DNA of 64,000 nucleotides from Mycobacterium stomatepiae (GTDB lineage: Bacteria > Actinomycetota > Actinomycetes > Mycobacteriales > Mycobacteriaceae). A program made the translations under genes and the position numbers. Where the stretch lies: contig NZ_AP022587.1 in the NCBI RefSeq assembly GCF_010731715.1, positions 3,162,001 through 3,226,000 of the forward strand, read 5' to 3'. Below, piece after piece: positions 27,215-35,397 of the stretch. The notes under the pieces are model-generated. The model ran no database searches and was not told the DNA's origin. It saw only the letters and a list, made by a program, of their open reading frames with translations. Position 1 is the stretch's first letter; every line of letters starts with the position of its first letter.

Positions 27215-27846
27215 TTGGACGCATCTATACAAGCGCGTGTCGACGCACTCAATCGAGCGTTGGACAAGCTTCCCGTTTACGACGGCGTCGGCGTTCGAGC
27301 ACGAACGTCCCGCCCGACGTATTCGACCGGTATCAACCCGGGTGGGTGGTTACGGAATCCGCGTTCGTGAGCACCTCGACAGATCCGGCCGTAGCAGGAT
27401 CCCCGGCGTTTCCCGGCAACACTGAAATCCGTATTCTGTTCACCAACACCGGACGTGATATTTCCACTTACTCCGTACACCCCGGCGAGCGGGAAATGCT
27501 ATTTCCGTCAGGCTCGAAGTTTTACATCTTGACTAGGACAACAAAACCTCAGACTGGTCGAAAGATCGTCGAAATGACGGACGTCGGCCCACCCCATGAT
27601 CAGCACAGCGAAAGAGCAAAAGGCGCATCCACGACGAGCGAGAAAATCGCCGGCAAAACCTTCTCCACGCCCGAGCAAGCCGGGGTCACGCCACCGTCGG
27701 ACACGCAGCTGGCCCACGCGAGAAGGGCGTTCGACGAGTTTCAGAACAAGGTGGACGCCGTCGCGCCGGAGAACATTGTCCAACAAGTCTCGCCAAAATT
27801 TTGGGACGACATTTCGGGCACGGAATACGACCCGAAAAATCGCTGA
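27215..27846 (+). pseudogene. ADP-ribosyltransferase exoenzyme-like toxin, one-base frameshift
   Basis: A protein of about 210 residues when one frameshift is repaired. From TTG 27215 (AGGGG seven bases upstream) the frame reads ALDKLPVYDGVGVR, then shifts; from about 27301 the second frame reads TNVPPDVFDRYQPGWVVTE and runs to 27846. One extra G at CGAGCACG (27295-27302) restores VRGTNVPPD. The repaired protein has the R-S-E triad of ADP-ribosyltransferases: Arg28 in VRGT, STS at 53-55 in AFVSTSTD, and Glu92-Arg-Glu94 in HPGEREMLFPSGSKF, the ExE turn typical of arginine-modifying enzymes. A polar C-terminal extension of about 75 residues follows. It is the third gene of the WXG100 island, in the position CpnT holds in M. 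tuberculosis. Without repair the catalytic Arg is out of frame. Confidence 0.8.
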
Positions 27847-28164
27847 CTCGATGCAAATCTCGCCCATCAGAATCCTGTCGCAACATGCTGGTCAGTGGCA
27901 GCTTTGCCCGCATAGATCGGGTTAGCAAACAGCCCTTTTGCATGCACCGCCGATCCGCACGGGAGCCTGTGCCGATGACGTGGGGCGAAAACCTAAGTCC
28001 GGCAGGCGATTCCGTGTTGACGACCAAGACTCTGCAAGCGAACAGGCGTCGTGACATCCACCGATGCCAGAGGCGTGAACCGGTCCACGACATCTGCCGG
28101 ATAGGGTTGTTAGGCGGCCGCAACACCGGCCACCAGGCGGCACGGCGAACCAGGAGGTGTGGCG
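27847..28164. other. 318-base region after the ADP-ribosyltransferase gene
   Basis: No gene can be supported. Short frames exist (24 codons from ATG 27851, and an open frame from 27801 to 28178 with a start at 27942), but they lack ribosome sites, have no recognisable fold and the longer one runs into serB1. Base composition is lower in G+C around 27840-28060 than in neighbours, like the toxin gene. An immunity gene would be expected here; none is intact. The AGGAGG at 28152-28157 belongs to serB1. Confidence 0.55.
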
Positions 28165-29091
28165 ATGACTTCCTCTGAGTCGGACGTGTCGGATGAGTCG
28201 GAAAGCGCAGACCCCGCCGTTCGCGTCGACCTGGAGTCCGCCGCCGCCAACGCCAGCGCCGCGCGCGCGATCGAGGGCATGCAGGAGGCGACCGCCGCCG
28301 CGGGGGGCCCGCAACCGCCGATCGACCTGACCGCCGCCGCGTTCTTCGACGTGGACAACACGTTGGTGCAGGGCTCCTCCGCGGTGCACTTCGGACGCGG
28401 ACTGGCCGCACGCAACTACTTCACCTATCGCGATGCCATCGGATTCATCTACGCACAGGCCAAGTTTCAGCTGCTCGGCAAGGAGAACAGCAACGACGTC
28501 GCCGCCGGTCGGCGCAAGGCGCTCACCTTCATCGAGGGCCGCTCGGTCGAGGAGCTGGTCGCTCTCGGCGAGGACATCTACGACGAGATCATCGCCGACA
28601 AGATCTGGGCCGGCACTCGCGAGCTCACCCAGATGCACCTGGACGCCGGCCAGCAGGTCTGGCTGATCACGGCAACGCCGTATGAGCTTGCCGCCACCAT
28701 CGCGCGTCGGCTCGGCCTCACCGGTGCGCTTGGCACCGTCGCGGAGTCGGTGAACGGCGTCTTCACCGGCCGGCTCGTCGGCGACATCCTGCACGGCCCG
28801 GGTAAGGCGCACGCCGTACGGTCCCTGGCGATCCGCGAGGGCCTCAACCTCAAACGGTGCACCGCCTATTCCGACAGTTTCAACGACGTACCGATGCTTT
28901 CGCTGGTGGGCACGGCGGTCGCGATCAACCCCGACGCGCGGCTGCGCAGCCTGGCCCGCGAGCGGGGATGGGAAATCCGGGATTTCCGGACCGCACGCAA
29001 GGCGGCCCGAATCGGGGTGCCGTCGGCACTGGCGCTCGGAGCCGCTGGCGGTGCGCTGGCGGCGTTGGCATCTCGTCGGCAATCCCGCTGA
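28165..29091 (+). CDS. serB1: HAD-superfamily phosphatase SerB1
   Basis: A 308-residue HAD hydrolase of the HAD-IB/SerB type. Motif I is [13 protein letters not shown] (Asp62, Asp64), motif [13 protein letters not shown], and motifs III/IV fall in KAHAVRSL and [11 protein letters not shown]. The first 50 residues are acidic and probably disordered; the last 25 are a hydrophobic, alanine-rich helix ([16 protein letters not shown]) that could anchor it to the membrane. ATG 28165 lies seven bases after a perfect AGGAGG, better than GTG 28159. Annotated as phosphoserine phosphatase in M. tuberculosis, but the true substrate may be another phosphomonoester. First gene of a rightward unit with the dehydratase and cmaA2. 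Confidence 0.9.
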   Translation: MTSSESDVSDESESADPAVRVDLESAAANASAARAIEGMQEATAAAGGPQPPIDLTAAAFFDVDNTLVQGSSAVHFGRGLAARNYFTYRDAIGFIYAQAKFQLLGKENSNDVAAGRRKALTFIEGRSVEELVALGEDIYDEIIADKIWAGTRELTQMHLDAGQQVWLITATPYELAATIARRLGLTGALGTVAESVNGVFTGRLVGDILHGPGKAHAVRSLAIREGLNLKRCTAYSDSFNDVPMLSLVGTAVAINPDARLRSLARERGWEIRDFRTARKAARIGVPSALALGAAGGALAALASRRQSR

Positions 29092-29135
29092 TAGGCTGCG
29101 CCGCTGACGACGATTCGAGTGGGGAGCGGTATTCC

Positions 29136-29672
29136 ATGACAACTCCAGAAGGCGATCCGGGAGTCATTCCGGAGGGGACCAAGGGCATCATCGGCAGCCA
29201 TTACCGGGCGCCGGACCACTTCGAGGTCGGACGCGAGAAGATCCGCGAGTTCGCCAACTCGGTGCAAGACGATCACCCGACTCACTTCAACGAGGCTGAC
29301 GCCGCCGAGGCCGGGTATCCCGCCGTGGTGGCCCCGCTCACCTTCCTGGCGATCGCGGGACGGCGCGTGCAGCTGGACATCTTCACGAAGTTCAGCATTC
29401 CGATCAACATCTCCAGGGTGCTGCATCGCGACCAGAAGTTCCAGTTCCACCGCCCGATCCTGGCCCACGACAAGTTGTACTTCGACACCTACCTAGACTC
29501 GGTGATCGAGTCCCATGGCACCGTGATCGCGGAGATCCGCAGTGAGGTCACAGACGCCGAAGGGAAGCCGCTAGTCACCAGCGTCGTCACGATGCTGGGC
29601 GAGGCGGCTGGTCAAGAAGCGGCCGCCGAGGAAACCGTCGCCGCGATTGCGTCGATATCTGCACGAAAGTAG
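29136..29672 (+). CDS. UPF0336 / MaoC-like dehydratase (Rv0504c-like)
   Basis: 178 residues with a single hotdog fold of the FAS1-dehydratase/MaoC_N type, the family of HadA and HadC, non-catalytic partner subunits of the mycolate FAS-II (3R)-hydroxyacyl-ACP dehydratase. Typical stretches are [46 protein letters not shown] and [13 protein letters not shown]. The catalytic Asp/His pair of HadB-type subunits is not obvious. GGGGAG lies about ten bases before ATG 29136. It sits ten bases from cmaA2, so a role in fatty or mycolic acid metabolism is likely. Confidence 0.87.
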   Translation: MTTPEGDPGVIPEGTKGIIGSHYRAPDHFEVGREKIREFANSVQDDHPTHFNEADAAEAGYPAVVAPLTFLAIAGRRVQLDIFTKFSIPINISRVLHRDQKFQFHRPILAHDKLYFDTYLDSVIESHGTVIAEIRSEVTDAEGKPLVTSVVTMLGEAAGQEAAAEETVAAIASISARK

Positions 29673-29682
29673 GGTCGATTTA

Positions 29683-30612
29683 ATGACGTCCCAGGGGGAA
29701 AAGAGTGGCTCCCACCAGCTCAAGCCACCAGTCGAGGCGGTCCGCTCGCACTACGACAAATCGAACGAATTCTTCAAGCTCTGGCTTGACCCGTCGATGA
29801 CCTACAGCTGCGGCTACTTCGACGAGAATCCGGACCCGCAGCATCATCTGATCAAGACGCTGGAAGAGGCGCAGTACGCCAAGCGCAAGCTCGCCCTGGA
29901 CAAGCTCGGCCTGCAACCCGGCATGCGGCTGCTCGACATCGGCAGCGGGTGGGGCTCGACGATGCGGCACGCGGTCGACGAGTACGACGTCGACGTGATC
30001 GGCCTAACGCTCAGCGAGAACCAGTACGCACACTGCGTGGCCGAGTTCGACAAGATGGACAGCCCCCGCCACAAAGAGGTGCGGATCCAGGGCTGGGAGG
30101 AATTCGACGAGCCCGTCGACCGGATCGTGTCGCTGGGTGCGTTCGAGCATTTCGCCGACGGCGCCGGTGACGCCGGCTACGAGCGCTACGCCACCTTCTT
30201 CAAGAAGTACTACGACTTACTGCCCGACGACGGCCGCATGCTGCTGCACTCGATCGTGGTGCCCAGCCGTGAAGAGGGCAACGCGATGGGCTTGAAGGTG
30301 AACATGACCCTCCTGCGGTTCATCAGCTTCATCCTGAAGGAGATCTACCCGGGCGGAAAGTTGCCCCAGGTCGATCTGGTCGACAAATACTCGACGGGTG
30401 CGGGTTTCAAGATCGACCGCCACCACTTCATCGGTAAGAACTACGTCCCGACGCTGACCGCCTGGGGCGATGCCCTCGAGGCGCACAAGGACGAGGCGAT
30501 CGCCCTCAAGGGCGAGGAGACCTACGAGATCTACTTGAAGTACCTGCGGGGCTGCTCGGACCTGTTCCGCGACGGCTACACCAACGTCTGCCAGTTCACC
30601 CTGGTCAAGTAA
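29683..30612 (+). CDS. cmaA2: mycolic acid cyclopropane synthase CmaA2
   Basis: A 309-residue SAM-dependent methyltransferase of the CMAS family; CmaA2 makes trans-cyclopropanes on methoxy- and ketomycolates. SAM is bound by [12 protein letters not shown] (about 83-94), and [37 protein letters not shown] and the C-terminal [21 protein letters not shown] match CmaA2. The start MTSQGEKSG at ATG 29683 fits. Oddly, the loop after YSCGYF reads [18 protein letters not shown], several residues longer than the [11 protein letters not shown] of the other two paralogues here. Ends just before a strong bidirectional terminator. Confidence 0.9.
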   Translation: MTSQGEKSGSHQLKPPVEAVRSHYDKSNEFFKLWLDPSMTYSCGYFDENPDPQHHLIKTLEEAQYAKRKLALDKLGLQPGMRLLDIGSGWGSTMRHAVDEYDVDVIGLTLSENQYAHCVAEFDKMDSPRHKEVRIQGWEEFDEPVDRIVSLGAFEHFADGAGDAGYERYATFFKKYYDLLPDDGRMLLHSIVVPSREEGNAMGLKVNMTLLRFISFILKEIYPGGKLPQVDLVDKYSTGAGFKIDRHHFIGKNYVPTLTAWGDALEAHKDEAIALKGEETYEIYLKYLRGCSDLFRDGYTNVCQFTLVK

Positions 30613-30619
30613 CTCGCGA

Positions 30620-30657
30620 GCTAAACGCCCCGGCGCCATCGGCCCGGGGCGTTTAGC
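30620..30657. terminator. bidirectional terminator hairpin between cmaA2 and the acyltransferase
   Basis: GCTAAACGCCCCGG (30620-30633) and CCGGGGCGTTTAGC (30644-30657) form a perfect 14-base stem with a 10-base loop, placed between two convergent genes. There is no long T tract, which is usual for mycobacterial terminators. Confidence 0.9.
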
Positions 30658-30683
30658 TTACGGCGGGCAAGTCGCGAAAAACC

Positions 30684-31763
30684 TCAGCCCAAGAAGACGT
30701 TGCGCCGCCCGGCCAGCAGCCGGTACAGCGTCTGCTGGATCGTCTCGCGCACCTGATCGGTCAACTCGAAGGTGACCATCGGATCCTCGGCGTCGGCAGC
30801 GGTGTAGTCGTTGGTGTAGATCGGTTCACCGAACGCGATGCGCCACTTCGACGGCAGCGGCACCAGGCCGGCCGGCCCGGCCAACGGGAACAGCGGGGTG
30901 AGCGGGAAGTAGGGCAGGCCGAAGAGCCGCGCCAGCAGCTTCACGTCGGTGAGCATCGGATAGATCTCTTCGGATCCGATGATCGAGCACGGGATGATCG
31001 GCGCCTTGGTGCGCAGCGCCGCCGTCACGAAGCCGCCGCGACCGAATCGCTGCAGCCGGTAGCGGTCCTCGAAACGCTTACCCAGACCCTTGTAGCCCTC
31101 CGGGAACACCGCGGTGAGCTCGCCCGCGGCCAGCAGCCGATGAGCGTCGGTGGTGCAGGCCATCGTGTGGCCCGCCTTGCGGGCCGTCTCGCCGATCAGG
31201 GGCATGTCGAACACCATGTCGGCGGCCAGCAGCCTCATGTCTCGCTGCGCGGGATGCTCGTCGTGCACCGCCACCGACAACATCAGTCCGTCGAACGGCA
31301 ACACCCCGGCGTGGTTGGCCACCAACAGCGCGGCGCCCTCGGCCGGCAGGTTCTCGATTCCGCTGACCTCGACCCGGAACCAGGACCTGAAAAAGAATCG
31401 CAGCAAAGGCCGCACGATCGCATTGTTGAAGTGCGGGTCGAATCCGAACTCGTCGACGGTGTAGTCGCCCGTCAGCCGCTGCCGGAAAAATCCGGCGACC
31501 GAGGCGACCTGTTGAGCAAATTCGTTGAGCGGAGCGTCCGTTGGCGACGTGCCACCCGCGACGCGACGGTGCTCGTCGATTTCGCGGACCACCGCGGCGA
31601 GCTGTTCGGCCGACGCGTTGCCATGCGGGTCGGATAGCGATGAAGGATGCTGACGTGAAGCTTCGGCTCTCCGGCGAGCTGCGACGCGACCCCGATTGCT
31701 ATGCAGGGGAATGACATTCGCTCTGGTTTCACCCGCCACGATATCTACCTGACCCCACCCCAT
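30684..31763 (-). CDS. PlsC-like acyltransferase (Rv0502-like)
   Basis: About 359 residues. The glycerol-3-phosphate/1-acylglycerol-3-phosphate acyltransferase motifs are present: LLVANHAGVLPFDG (block I, His and Asp) and AVFPEGYKGLG (block III). A disordered basic N-terminal 100 residues precede the domain and an amphipathic helix (FNNAIVRPLLRFFFRSWFRVEV) probably holds it at the membrane. The acceptor is unknown. The start is uncertain: ATG 31763 overlaps galE2 by 19 bases and lacks a ribosome site; GTG 31736 follows AGGTAG at reasonable spacing and would give 350 residues. Last gene of the leftward run and co-transcribed with galE2. Confidence 0.85.
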   Translation of the reverse strand: MGWGQVDIVAGETRANVIPLHSNRGRVAARRRAEASRQHPSSLSDPHGNASAEQLAAVVREIDEHRRVAGGTSPTDAPLNEFAQQVASVAGFFRQRLTGDYTVDEFGFDPHFNNAIVRPLLRFFFRSWFRVEVSGIENLPAEGAALLVANHAGVLPFDGLMLSVAVHDEHPAQRDMRLLAADMVFDMPLIGETARKAGHTMACTTDAHRLLAAGELTAVFPEGYKGLGKRFEDRYRLQRFGRGGFVTAALRTKAPIIPCSIIGSEEIYPMLTDVKLLARLFGLPYFPLTPLFPLAGPAGLVPLPSKWRIAFGEPIYTNDYTAADAEDPMVTFELTDQVRETIQQTLYRLLAGRRNVFLG

Positions 31764-32872
31764 GGAATTGGATTTCGGCTTCCCCACCGCTGCGCTAAGC
31801 CTATGGCGCGACCCTCCATGGAGCGTACCCGATGCGGGTCGATTATGGGAGTCAGGCCACGACCACGAACGTAGTCGTCAAAAGCCTCCGCGGTCGACCA
31901 TTTCGGCTGGTAGCCGAGTTCGGAGCGCATCCTCGCGGTGTCCATGACTCGGCCGTAACTTAAGTAATTGAATTGTTCACGATTTATCTCGGTATAGCGA
32001 TTAGCCCGTCTCAGCGAATCGAGCGCCCACACACCGAAACCGGGCACCGGCAACGGAATCCGGCCTGCACGGCGGATCGCCTGCGACAGCATGATGATGC
32101 CGTCCGCGCCGATGTTGAAGGTGCCGGCCTTGCCCGCCATCGCGGCCCGCTCCAGCGCACCCAACGCGTCCTGCTCGTGTAGCAACTGCAATCGCGCGTC
32201 GCGGCCGAACATCGTCGGGACCACCGGCCCCGCCAGATACCGCGACAGCGTGGTGTCCATCGCGGGGCCAATCATGTTGGCCAGCCTCAGAATTGTCACC
32301 GCGATGTCGGGACGACGCCGGCCCAATCCGCGCACGTAGCCTTCGATATCGAGGGAGTCCTTGGCGAAACCACCGCGCAGCGGACGACGGCTGCTGCTGT
32401 CTTCGGTGAACATCACCGGGTCGTGGGGGCTCGACCCGTACACCTCGGAGGTCGACTTCAGCACGACGCGTCGCACCGACGGCGCCTTCTGGCAGGCCGC
32501 GAAGAGTTGCATCGCGCCCATCACGTTGAGTTCCTTGAGCGCCGCCGTGCCGCCGGAGCGCGGCGCGTACGACGCCGCAGCAGCATGCACCACCGTGTCG
32601 ACGTCACCGTTGCGAATCACCTTGGCTATGAAGGGATTACGGATGTCGGCGCGGACGAACTCGGCCCGCCCCATCCGGCGCAGCATGTCCTTGCTGGGGG
32701 CGATCGCGTCAACCGCGATGACACCCTGAATCAGCGGGTTCTGCGCCAGCCGGGCGATCAGGTAGCCGCCAAGGAATCGGCACGCACCGGTAACCAGCAC
32801 CACCTTGGGGTAGTGCATCGTGTTATCCGCGTTGTCGCCGATCCCGGCGCCGCCCCCGCTCGACGAATCCAC
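31745..32872 (-). CDS. galE2: NAD-dependent epimerase/dehydratase (GalE2-like)
   Basis: A 375-residue extended SDR. The nucleotide-binding loop is VTGACRFLGGYL near residues 27-38, followed by VVHAAAASYAP, the active-site serine region LKSTSEVYGS, and an active-site segment where the usual YxxxK is not clear (RRPLRGGFAKDSLDIEGYV). The substrate-binding half has TILRLANMIGP and NIGADGIIMLSQA. Annotated in M. tuberculosis as a possible UDP-glucose epimerase, but the sequence supports only an SDR acting on a nucleotide sugar or similar. The start GTG 32872 is supported by a TANNNT box six bases upstream. Confidence 0.85.
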   Translation of the reverse strand: MDSSSGGGAGIGDNADNTMHYPKVVLVTGACRFLGGYLIARLAQNPLIQGVIAVDAIAPSKDMLRRMGRAEFVRADIRNPFIAKVIRNGDVDTVVHAAAASYAPRSGGTAALKELNVMGAMQLFAACQKAPSVRRVVLKSTSEVYGSSPHDPVMFTEDSSSRRPLRGGFAKDSLDIEGYVRGLGRRRPDIAVTILRLANMIGPAMDTTLSRYLAGPVVPTMFGRDARLQLLHEQDALGALERAAMAGKAGTFNIGADGIIMLSQAIRRAGRIPLPVPGFGVWALDSLRRANRYTEINREQFNYLSYGRVMDTARMRSELGYQPKWSTAEAFDDYVRGRGLTPIIDPHRVRSMEGRAIGLAQRWGSRNPIPWGGVR

Positions 32873-32878
32873 CCGAAC

Positions 32879-32884
32879 AGCCTA
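32879..32884 (-). promoter_or_regulatory. -10 box for leaderless galE2 transcript
   Basis: On the minus strand TAGGCT lies six bases before GTG 32872. A -10 at this distance would put the transcript start at the start codon. Confidence 0.45.
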
Positions 32885-32959
32885 ACGGCCGAGAAGCGCT
32901 ACGGCGCTATGGCCGCGCGACGGTCGGTCGGCGAGGTTCGGCAGTGCGGCGAGACGGGC

Positions 32960-33061
32960 TTACTTGCCAAGTTTTCTGCGCTGCACCCGCGTGCGGCGCA
33001 GCAGCTTGCGGTGCTTCTTCTTCGACATACGCTTGCGCCGCTTCTTGATTACTGAACCCAT
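32960..33061 (-). CDS. 33-aa ribosomal protein bS22 (AURKAIP1/COX24 domain, Rv0500B-like)
   Basis: Encodes [20 protein letters not shown] and 13 more residues ending RRKLGK: 33 residues, almost half Lys or Arg. This is the tiny AURKAIP1/COX24-type protein seen in actinobacteria and named bS22 in structures of the mycobacterial 30S subunit, where it sits in rRNA near the decoding region; it resembles mitochondrial mS38. The length equals that recalled for Rv0500B. Too short for default gene callers. Located between galE2 and the BldC-like regulator, same strand. Confidence 0.9.
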
Positions 33062-33242
33062 GAACTCCGCTATCTGACCTGTGACCGCTTCTTAAGGGCT
33101 GCTGAAGGACTTGAAAACTTCGGGGTCACTTTACCCGGCGGGCAGCACCGAACACCAAACTGCCAGTCGCGACCGCTGAGATGGTCGCGTCCCACGCGTC
33201 GGTTCCGATCCGTCTCGCCGGCATCTCGCGGCGGCGGGTGGC

Positions 33243-33497
33243 TCAGCCGGCGTCGAAGTAGGACGTCTCCAACATGTCGTGCACGGCCTTGGCGTGCACC
33301 CGGAAGGACCGGCCAACCCGCACCGCCGGCAGCTCACCGTTGTGAACCAAGCGGTAAACCGTCATCTTGGAGACCCGCATCAGGGCCGCCACCTCGGCGA
33401 CGGTGAGAAATTGTGTCCTGGCCTGGCTATCGGTCGAAGCTGTGTCCCGCGGCTTACCTGCGGAATCTCGCGCCGATGGCCCGTTGGTAGACGTCAT
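33243..33497 (-). CDS. BldC/excisionase-family MerR-like DNA-binding protein (Rv0500A-like)
   Basis: 84 residues with a single winged helix-turn-helix: FLTVAEVAALMRVSKMTVYRLVHNGELPAVRVGRSFRVHAKAVHDML. The arrangement (helix, turn, helix, wing with RVGRSFR) is that of BldC and phage excisionases. The N-terminal 27 residues are polar and disordered. BldC proteins bind DNA cooperatively as developmental regulators in Streptomyces; the mycobacterial target is unknown. Downstream of proC on the same strand with a 140-base gap that contains a possible TATTCT -10. Confidence 0.9.
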   Translation of the reverse strand: MTSTNGPSARDSAGKPRDTASTDSQARTQFLTVAEVAALMRVSKMTVYRLVHNGELPAVRVGRSFRVHAKAVHDMLETSYFDAG

Positions 33498-33637
33498 CGC
33501 AACCCAATCGTGTCAGGCCCGCGCAATGCCAGAGGCTTCCCCTCCGCTGGCACCCACACGGGCATACAGAAAGGAGAATAGCGGGACTAGTGGGGTTACT
33601 GGTACTGGTGGGGGACAATCATTTTGAAATCTTTAAA

Positions 33638-34528
33638 TTATTCGGATGTAATTCTTAGCTGTTCAGAGCGCATTTTGGCGGCCTGAACGGCGGCGTCGAC
33701 GGTCGTCCGAAGACCCCCGCGTTCGAGTTCGCGCAGCGCAGCGGCGGTCGTCCCGCCGGGCGAGGTCACCATGGCCCGCAGCTGCGCCGCGGTGGCGTCC
33801 GCCTGCTTGCCCATCGCCTCGCCGTCGGATGGCCCCTGCTCCTGATCCAGCCGCTCCAGCAGCAGGGCCGCCGAACCGGCCAACGTCTGTGCCGCCAGGT
33901 CGGTCGCCACCCCCCGGCTCAGGCCCGCGACGACACCGGCGTCCACCAGCGCCTCGACCATCAGGAAGAAATAGGCGGGCCCCGAGCCCGACAGCGCGGT
34001 CACCGCGTCCATCTGGGACTCGGGCACCGTCAGCACGCCGCCGACGGCGTCGAACAGCGATGTCACCTCGTCGAGCTGCGGCTCGGTGACGAAACGGCCC
34101 TTGGCCAGCGCGGTCACCCCCGCACCCACCACTGCCGCCGCGTTCGGCATCGCCCGGACCACCGGTGTCCCGGCCGGCAGTTTGGATTCGAAGAAGGCGA
34201 GCGTGATCCCCGCCGCTACGGTGACGAAAACCTGCTCGGCGCTGTCGCCCTCGGCTGCGGAAGCGGCCTTGGTCAGCTCCCCGATCACCGACTCGACATC
34301 GGCGGGCTTCACCGCGACGACGATGAACGTCGCGCCGCCCACGGCGTCGGCCAGCGACGAGGTGACCAGCACGGAGTACGTGTCGGCCAGGTACTTGGCG
34401 CGTTCGGGCACGCGTTCGGCCACCACCAGGTCCTTGACCTTCCGCCCCGCCCGAAGCAGACCCGACAACAGGGCCTCGCCGATGCTGCCGCCGCCGATGA
34501 TCGCGATTCTTGCCACGGGACAAAGCAT
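33638..34528 (-). CDS. proC: pyrroline-5-carboxylate reductase (ProC)
   Basis: A 296-residue NADPH enzyme for the last step of proline synthesis. The Rossmann motif IAIIGGGSIGEALLSGLL starts the protein, VVAVKPADVESVI and RAMPNAAAVVGAGVTALA are conserved, and the C-terminal signature reads VTALSGSGPAYFFLMVEALVDAGV plus MVTSPGGTTAAALRELERGG. Start ATG 34528 (MLCPVARIAI); GTG four codons later is possible. Lies downstream of the thioesterase-like gene, same strand, 24 bases apart. Confidence 0.96.
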   Translation of the reverse strand: MLCPVARIAIIGGGSIGEALLSGLLRAGRKVKDLVVAERVPERAKYLADTYSVLVTSSLADAVGGATFIVVAVKPADVESVIGELTKAASAAEGDSAEQVFVTVAAGITLAFFESKLPAGTPVVRAMPNAAAVVGAGVTALAKGRFVTEPQLDEVTSLFDAVGGVLTVPESQMDAVTALSGSGPAYFFLMVEALVDAGVVAGLSRGVATDLAAQTLAGSAALLLERLDQEQGPSDGEAMGKQADATAAQLRAMVTSPGGTTAAALRELERGGLRTTVDAAVQAAKMRSEQLRITSE

Positions 34529-34552
34529 CGCAGACGGCGTGGCTTCTCCCGG

Positions 34553-35377
34553 TTACCGGGGCGCGGGCACCAGCGCCAATTGGCGGGACTGGACGACGAG
34601 CCGGCCCAGGCTGTCGACGACGATGTGGTCCTCGTCGAACCAGTCGTGCCCGATCTCCAGGCAGGTGCAGATCACCCGCAACCAGCCGTCGGCGGGCACG
34701 GCCCGCAGGAAGGCGGTGAGCTGAATCGTCGGCGCCCAGCCGGTGCGCTCGACGGCGAAGGTCACCGGAGCCGACAGATCCCCGCACATCAGCGCGAAGA
34801 GGGCGTCAGGAGCGACGTCACGCGGCCGTGCCCACATCTGCAGCACCGGGGGCCGCCCGTCGGTGCTGGGCCTCATCGTGGACAGCAAGGGCCGGACATC
34901 GCAGCCCTCACCCAGGTGCACCAGACCGGCCAGCGGGTGGCCGGGCCCGATCGGTTCGATGTCGTCGGGCGGTTCGGGCGCCATCAGGTCCAGGACCGGG
35001 TTCGCCGACAACAGCGGTGCGGTATCGCCGCCGGGCTCGAAGTGCTCCGGCTCGCCGAGGTTGACGACGGCGTGCACGGCGGTGCGATCGCCCTGGACCA
35101 GTTCGACGTCGACGACGCTGATCCGGCGACCGCGCTTGCGGATCGACGTCACCGCCCGCATGGTTCCCGGGTCGGGCGCCCACAGGAAGCTCGCCGACAC
35201 CGCGACGGGCTCGTGCCCGGCTTCGGCGCAGGCGTAGCGCGCGGCGTTGGCACACAGCGCCAGCATGGCGCCACCGTGCACCTTGGTTCCGATGGTCCAG
35301 TGCTTGTTGAGTTCTCCCTCGAATACACCCGGATCGACCTCCCGCAGCATCATCGCGGTGGTGAATAGCGCGGTCAT
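34553..35377 (-). CDS. acyl-CoA thioesterase-like double-hotdog protein (Rv0499-like)
   Basis: About 274 residues. The first half has HWTIGTKVHGGAMLALCANAARY, the hotdog core of TesB/4HBT-type thioesterases, and ASFLWAPDPGTMRAVTSIRKRGRR; the second half (PVLQMWARPRD to EIGHDWFDEDHIVVDSLG) looks like a second hotdog repeat. It would hydrolyse acyl-CoA, but substrate and catalytic residue are uncertain. The start ATG 35377 follows CAGGAG at good spacing; an open frame to 35608 overlaps the next gene and is rejected. Twenty bases from the TIM-barrel gene upstream, so co-transcribed. Confidence 0.8.
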   Translation of the reverse strand: MTALFTTAMMLREVDPGVFEGELNKHWTIGTKVHGGAMLALCANAARYACAEAGHEPVAVSASFLWAPDPGTMRAVTSIRKRGRRISVVDVELVQGDRTAVHAVVNLGEPEHFEPGGDTAPLLSANPVLDLMAPEPPDDIEPIGPGHPLAGLVHLGEGCDVRPLLSTMRPSTDGRPPVLQMWARPRDVAPDALFALMCGDLSAPVTFAVERTGWAPTIQLTAFLRAVPADGWLRVICTCLEIGHDWFDEDHIVVDSLGRLVVQSRQLALVPAPR

Positions 35378-35397
35378 GGTCTCCTGAGGGTCGGCGG

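Noticed and set aside
27346..27846. Starting the toxin at GTG 27346 as an intact 166-codon gene
   Set aside because: This start lies in the middle of the fold and would lack the first strand and catalytic arginine, which are clearly encoded just upstream in another frame.
27801..28178. Possible immunity gene after the ADP-ribosyltransferase
   Set aside because: It begins inside the toxin gene, has no ribosome site, is Arg-rich without a fold and runs into serB1.
27922..29142. Long minus-strand frame across serB1
   Set aside because: Antisense to serB1, which has clear HAD motifs and a perfect ribosome site; the shadow has random-looking composition.
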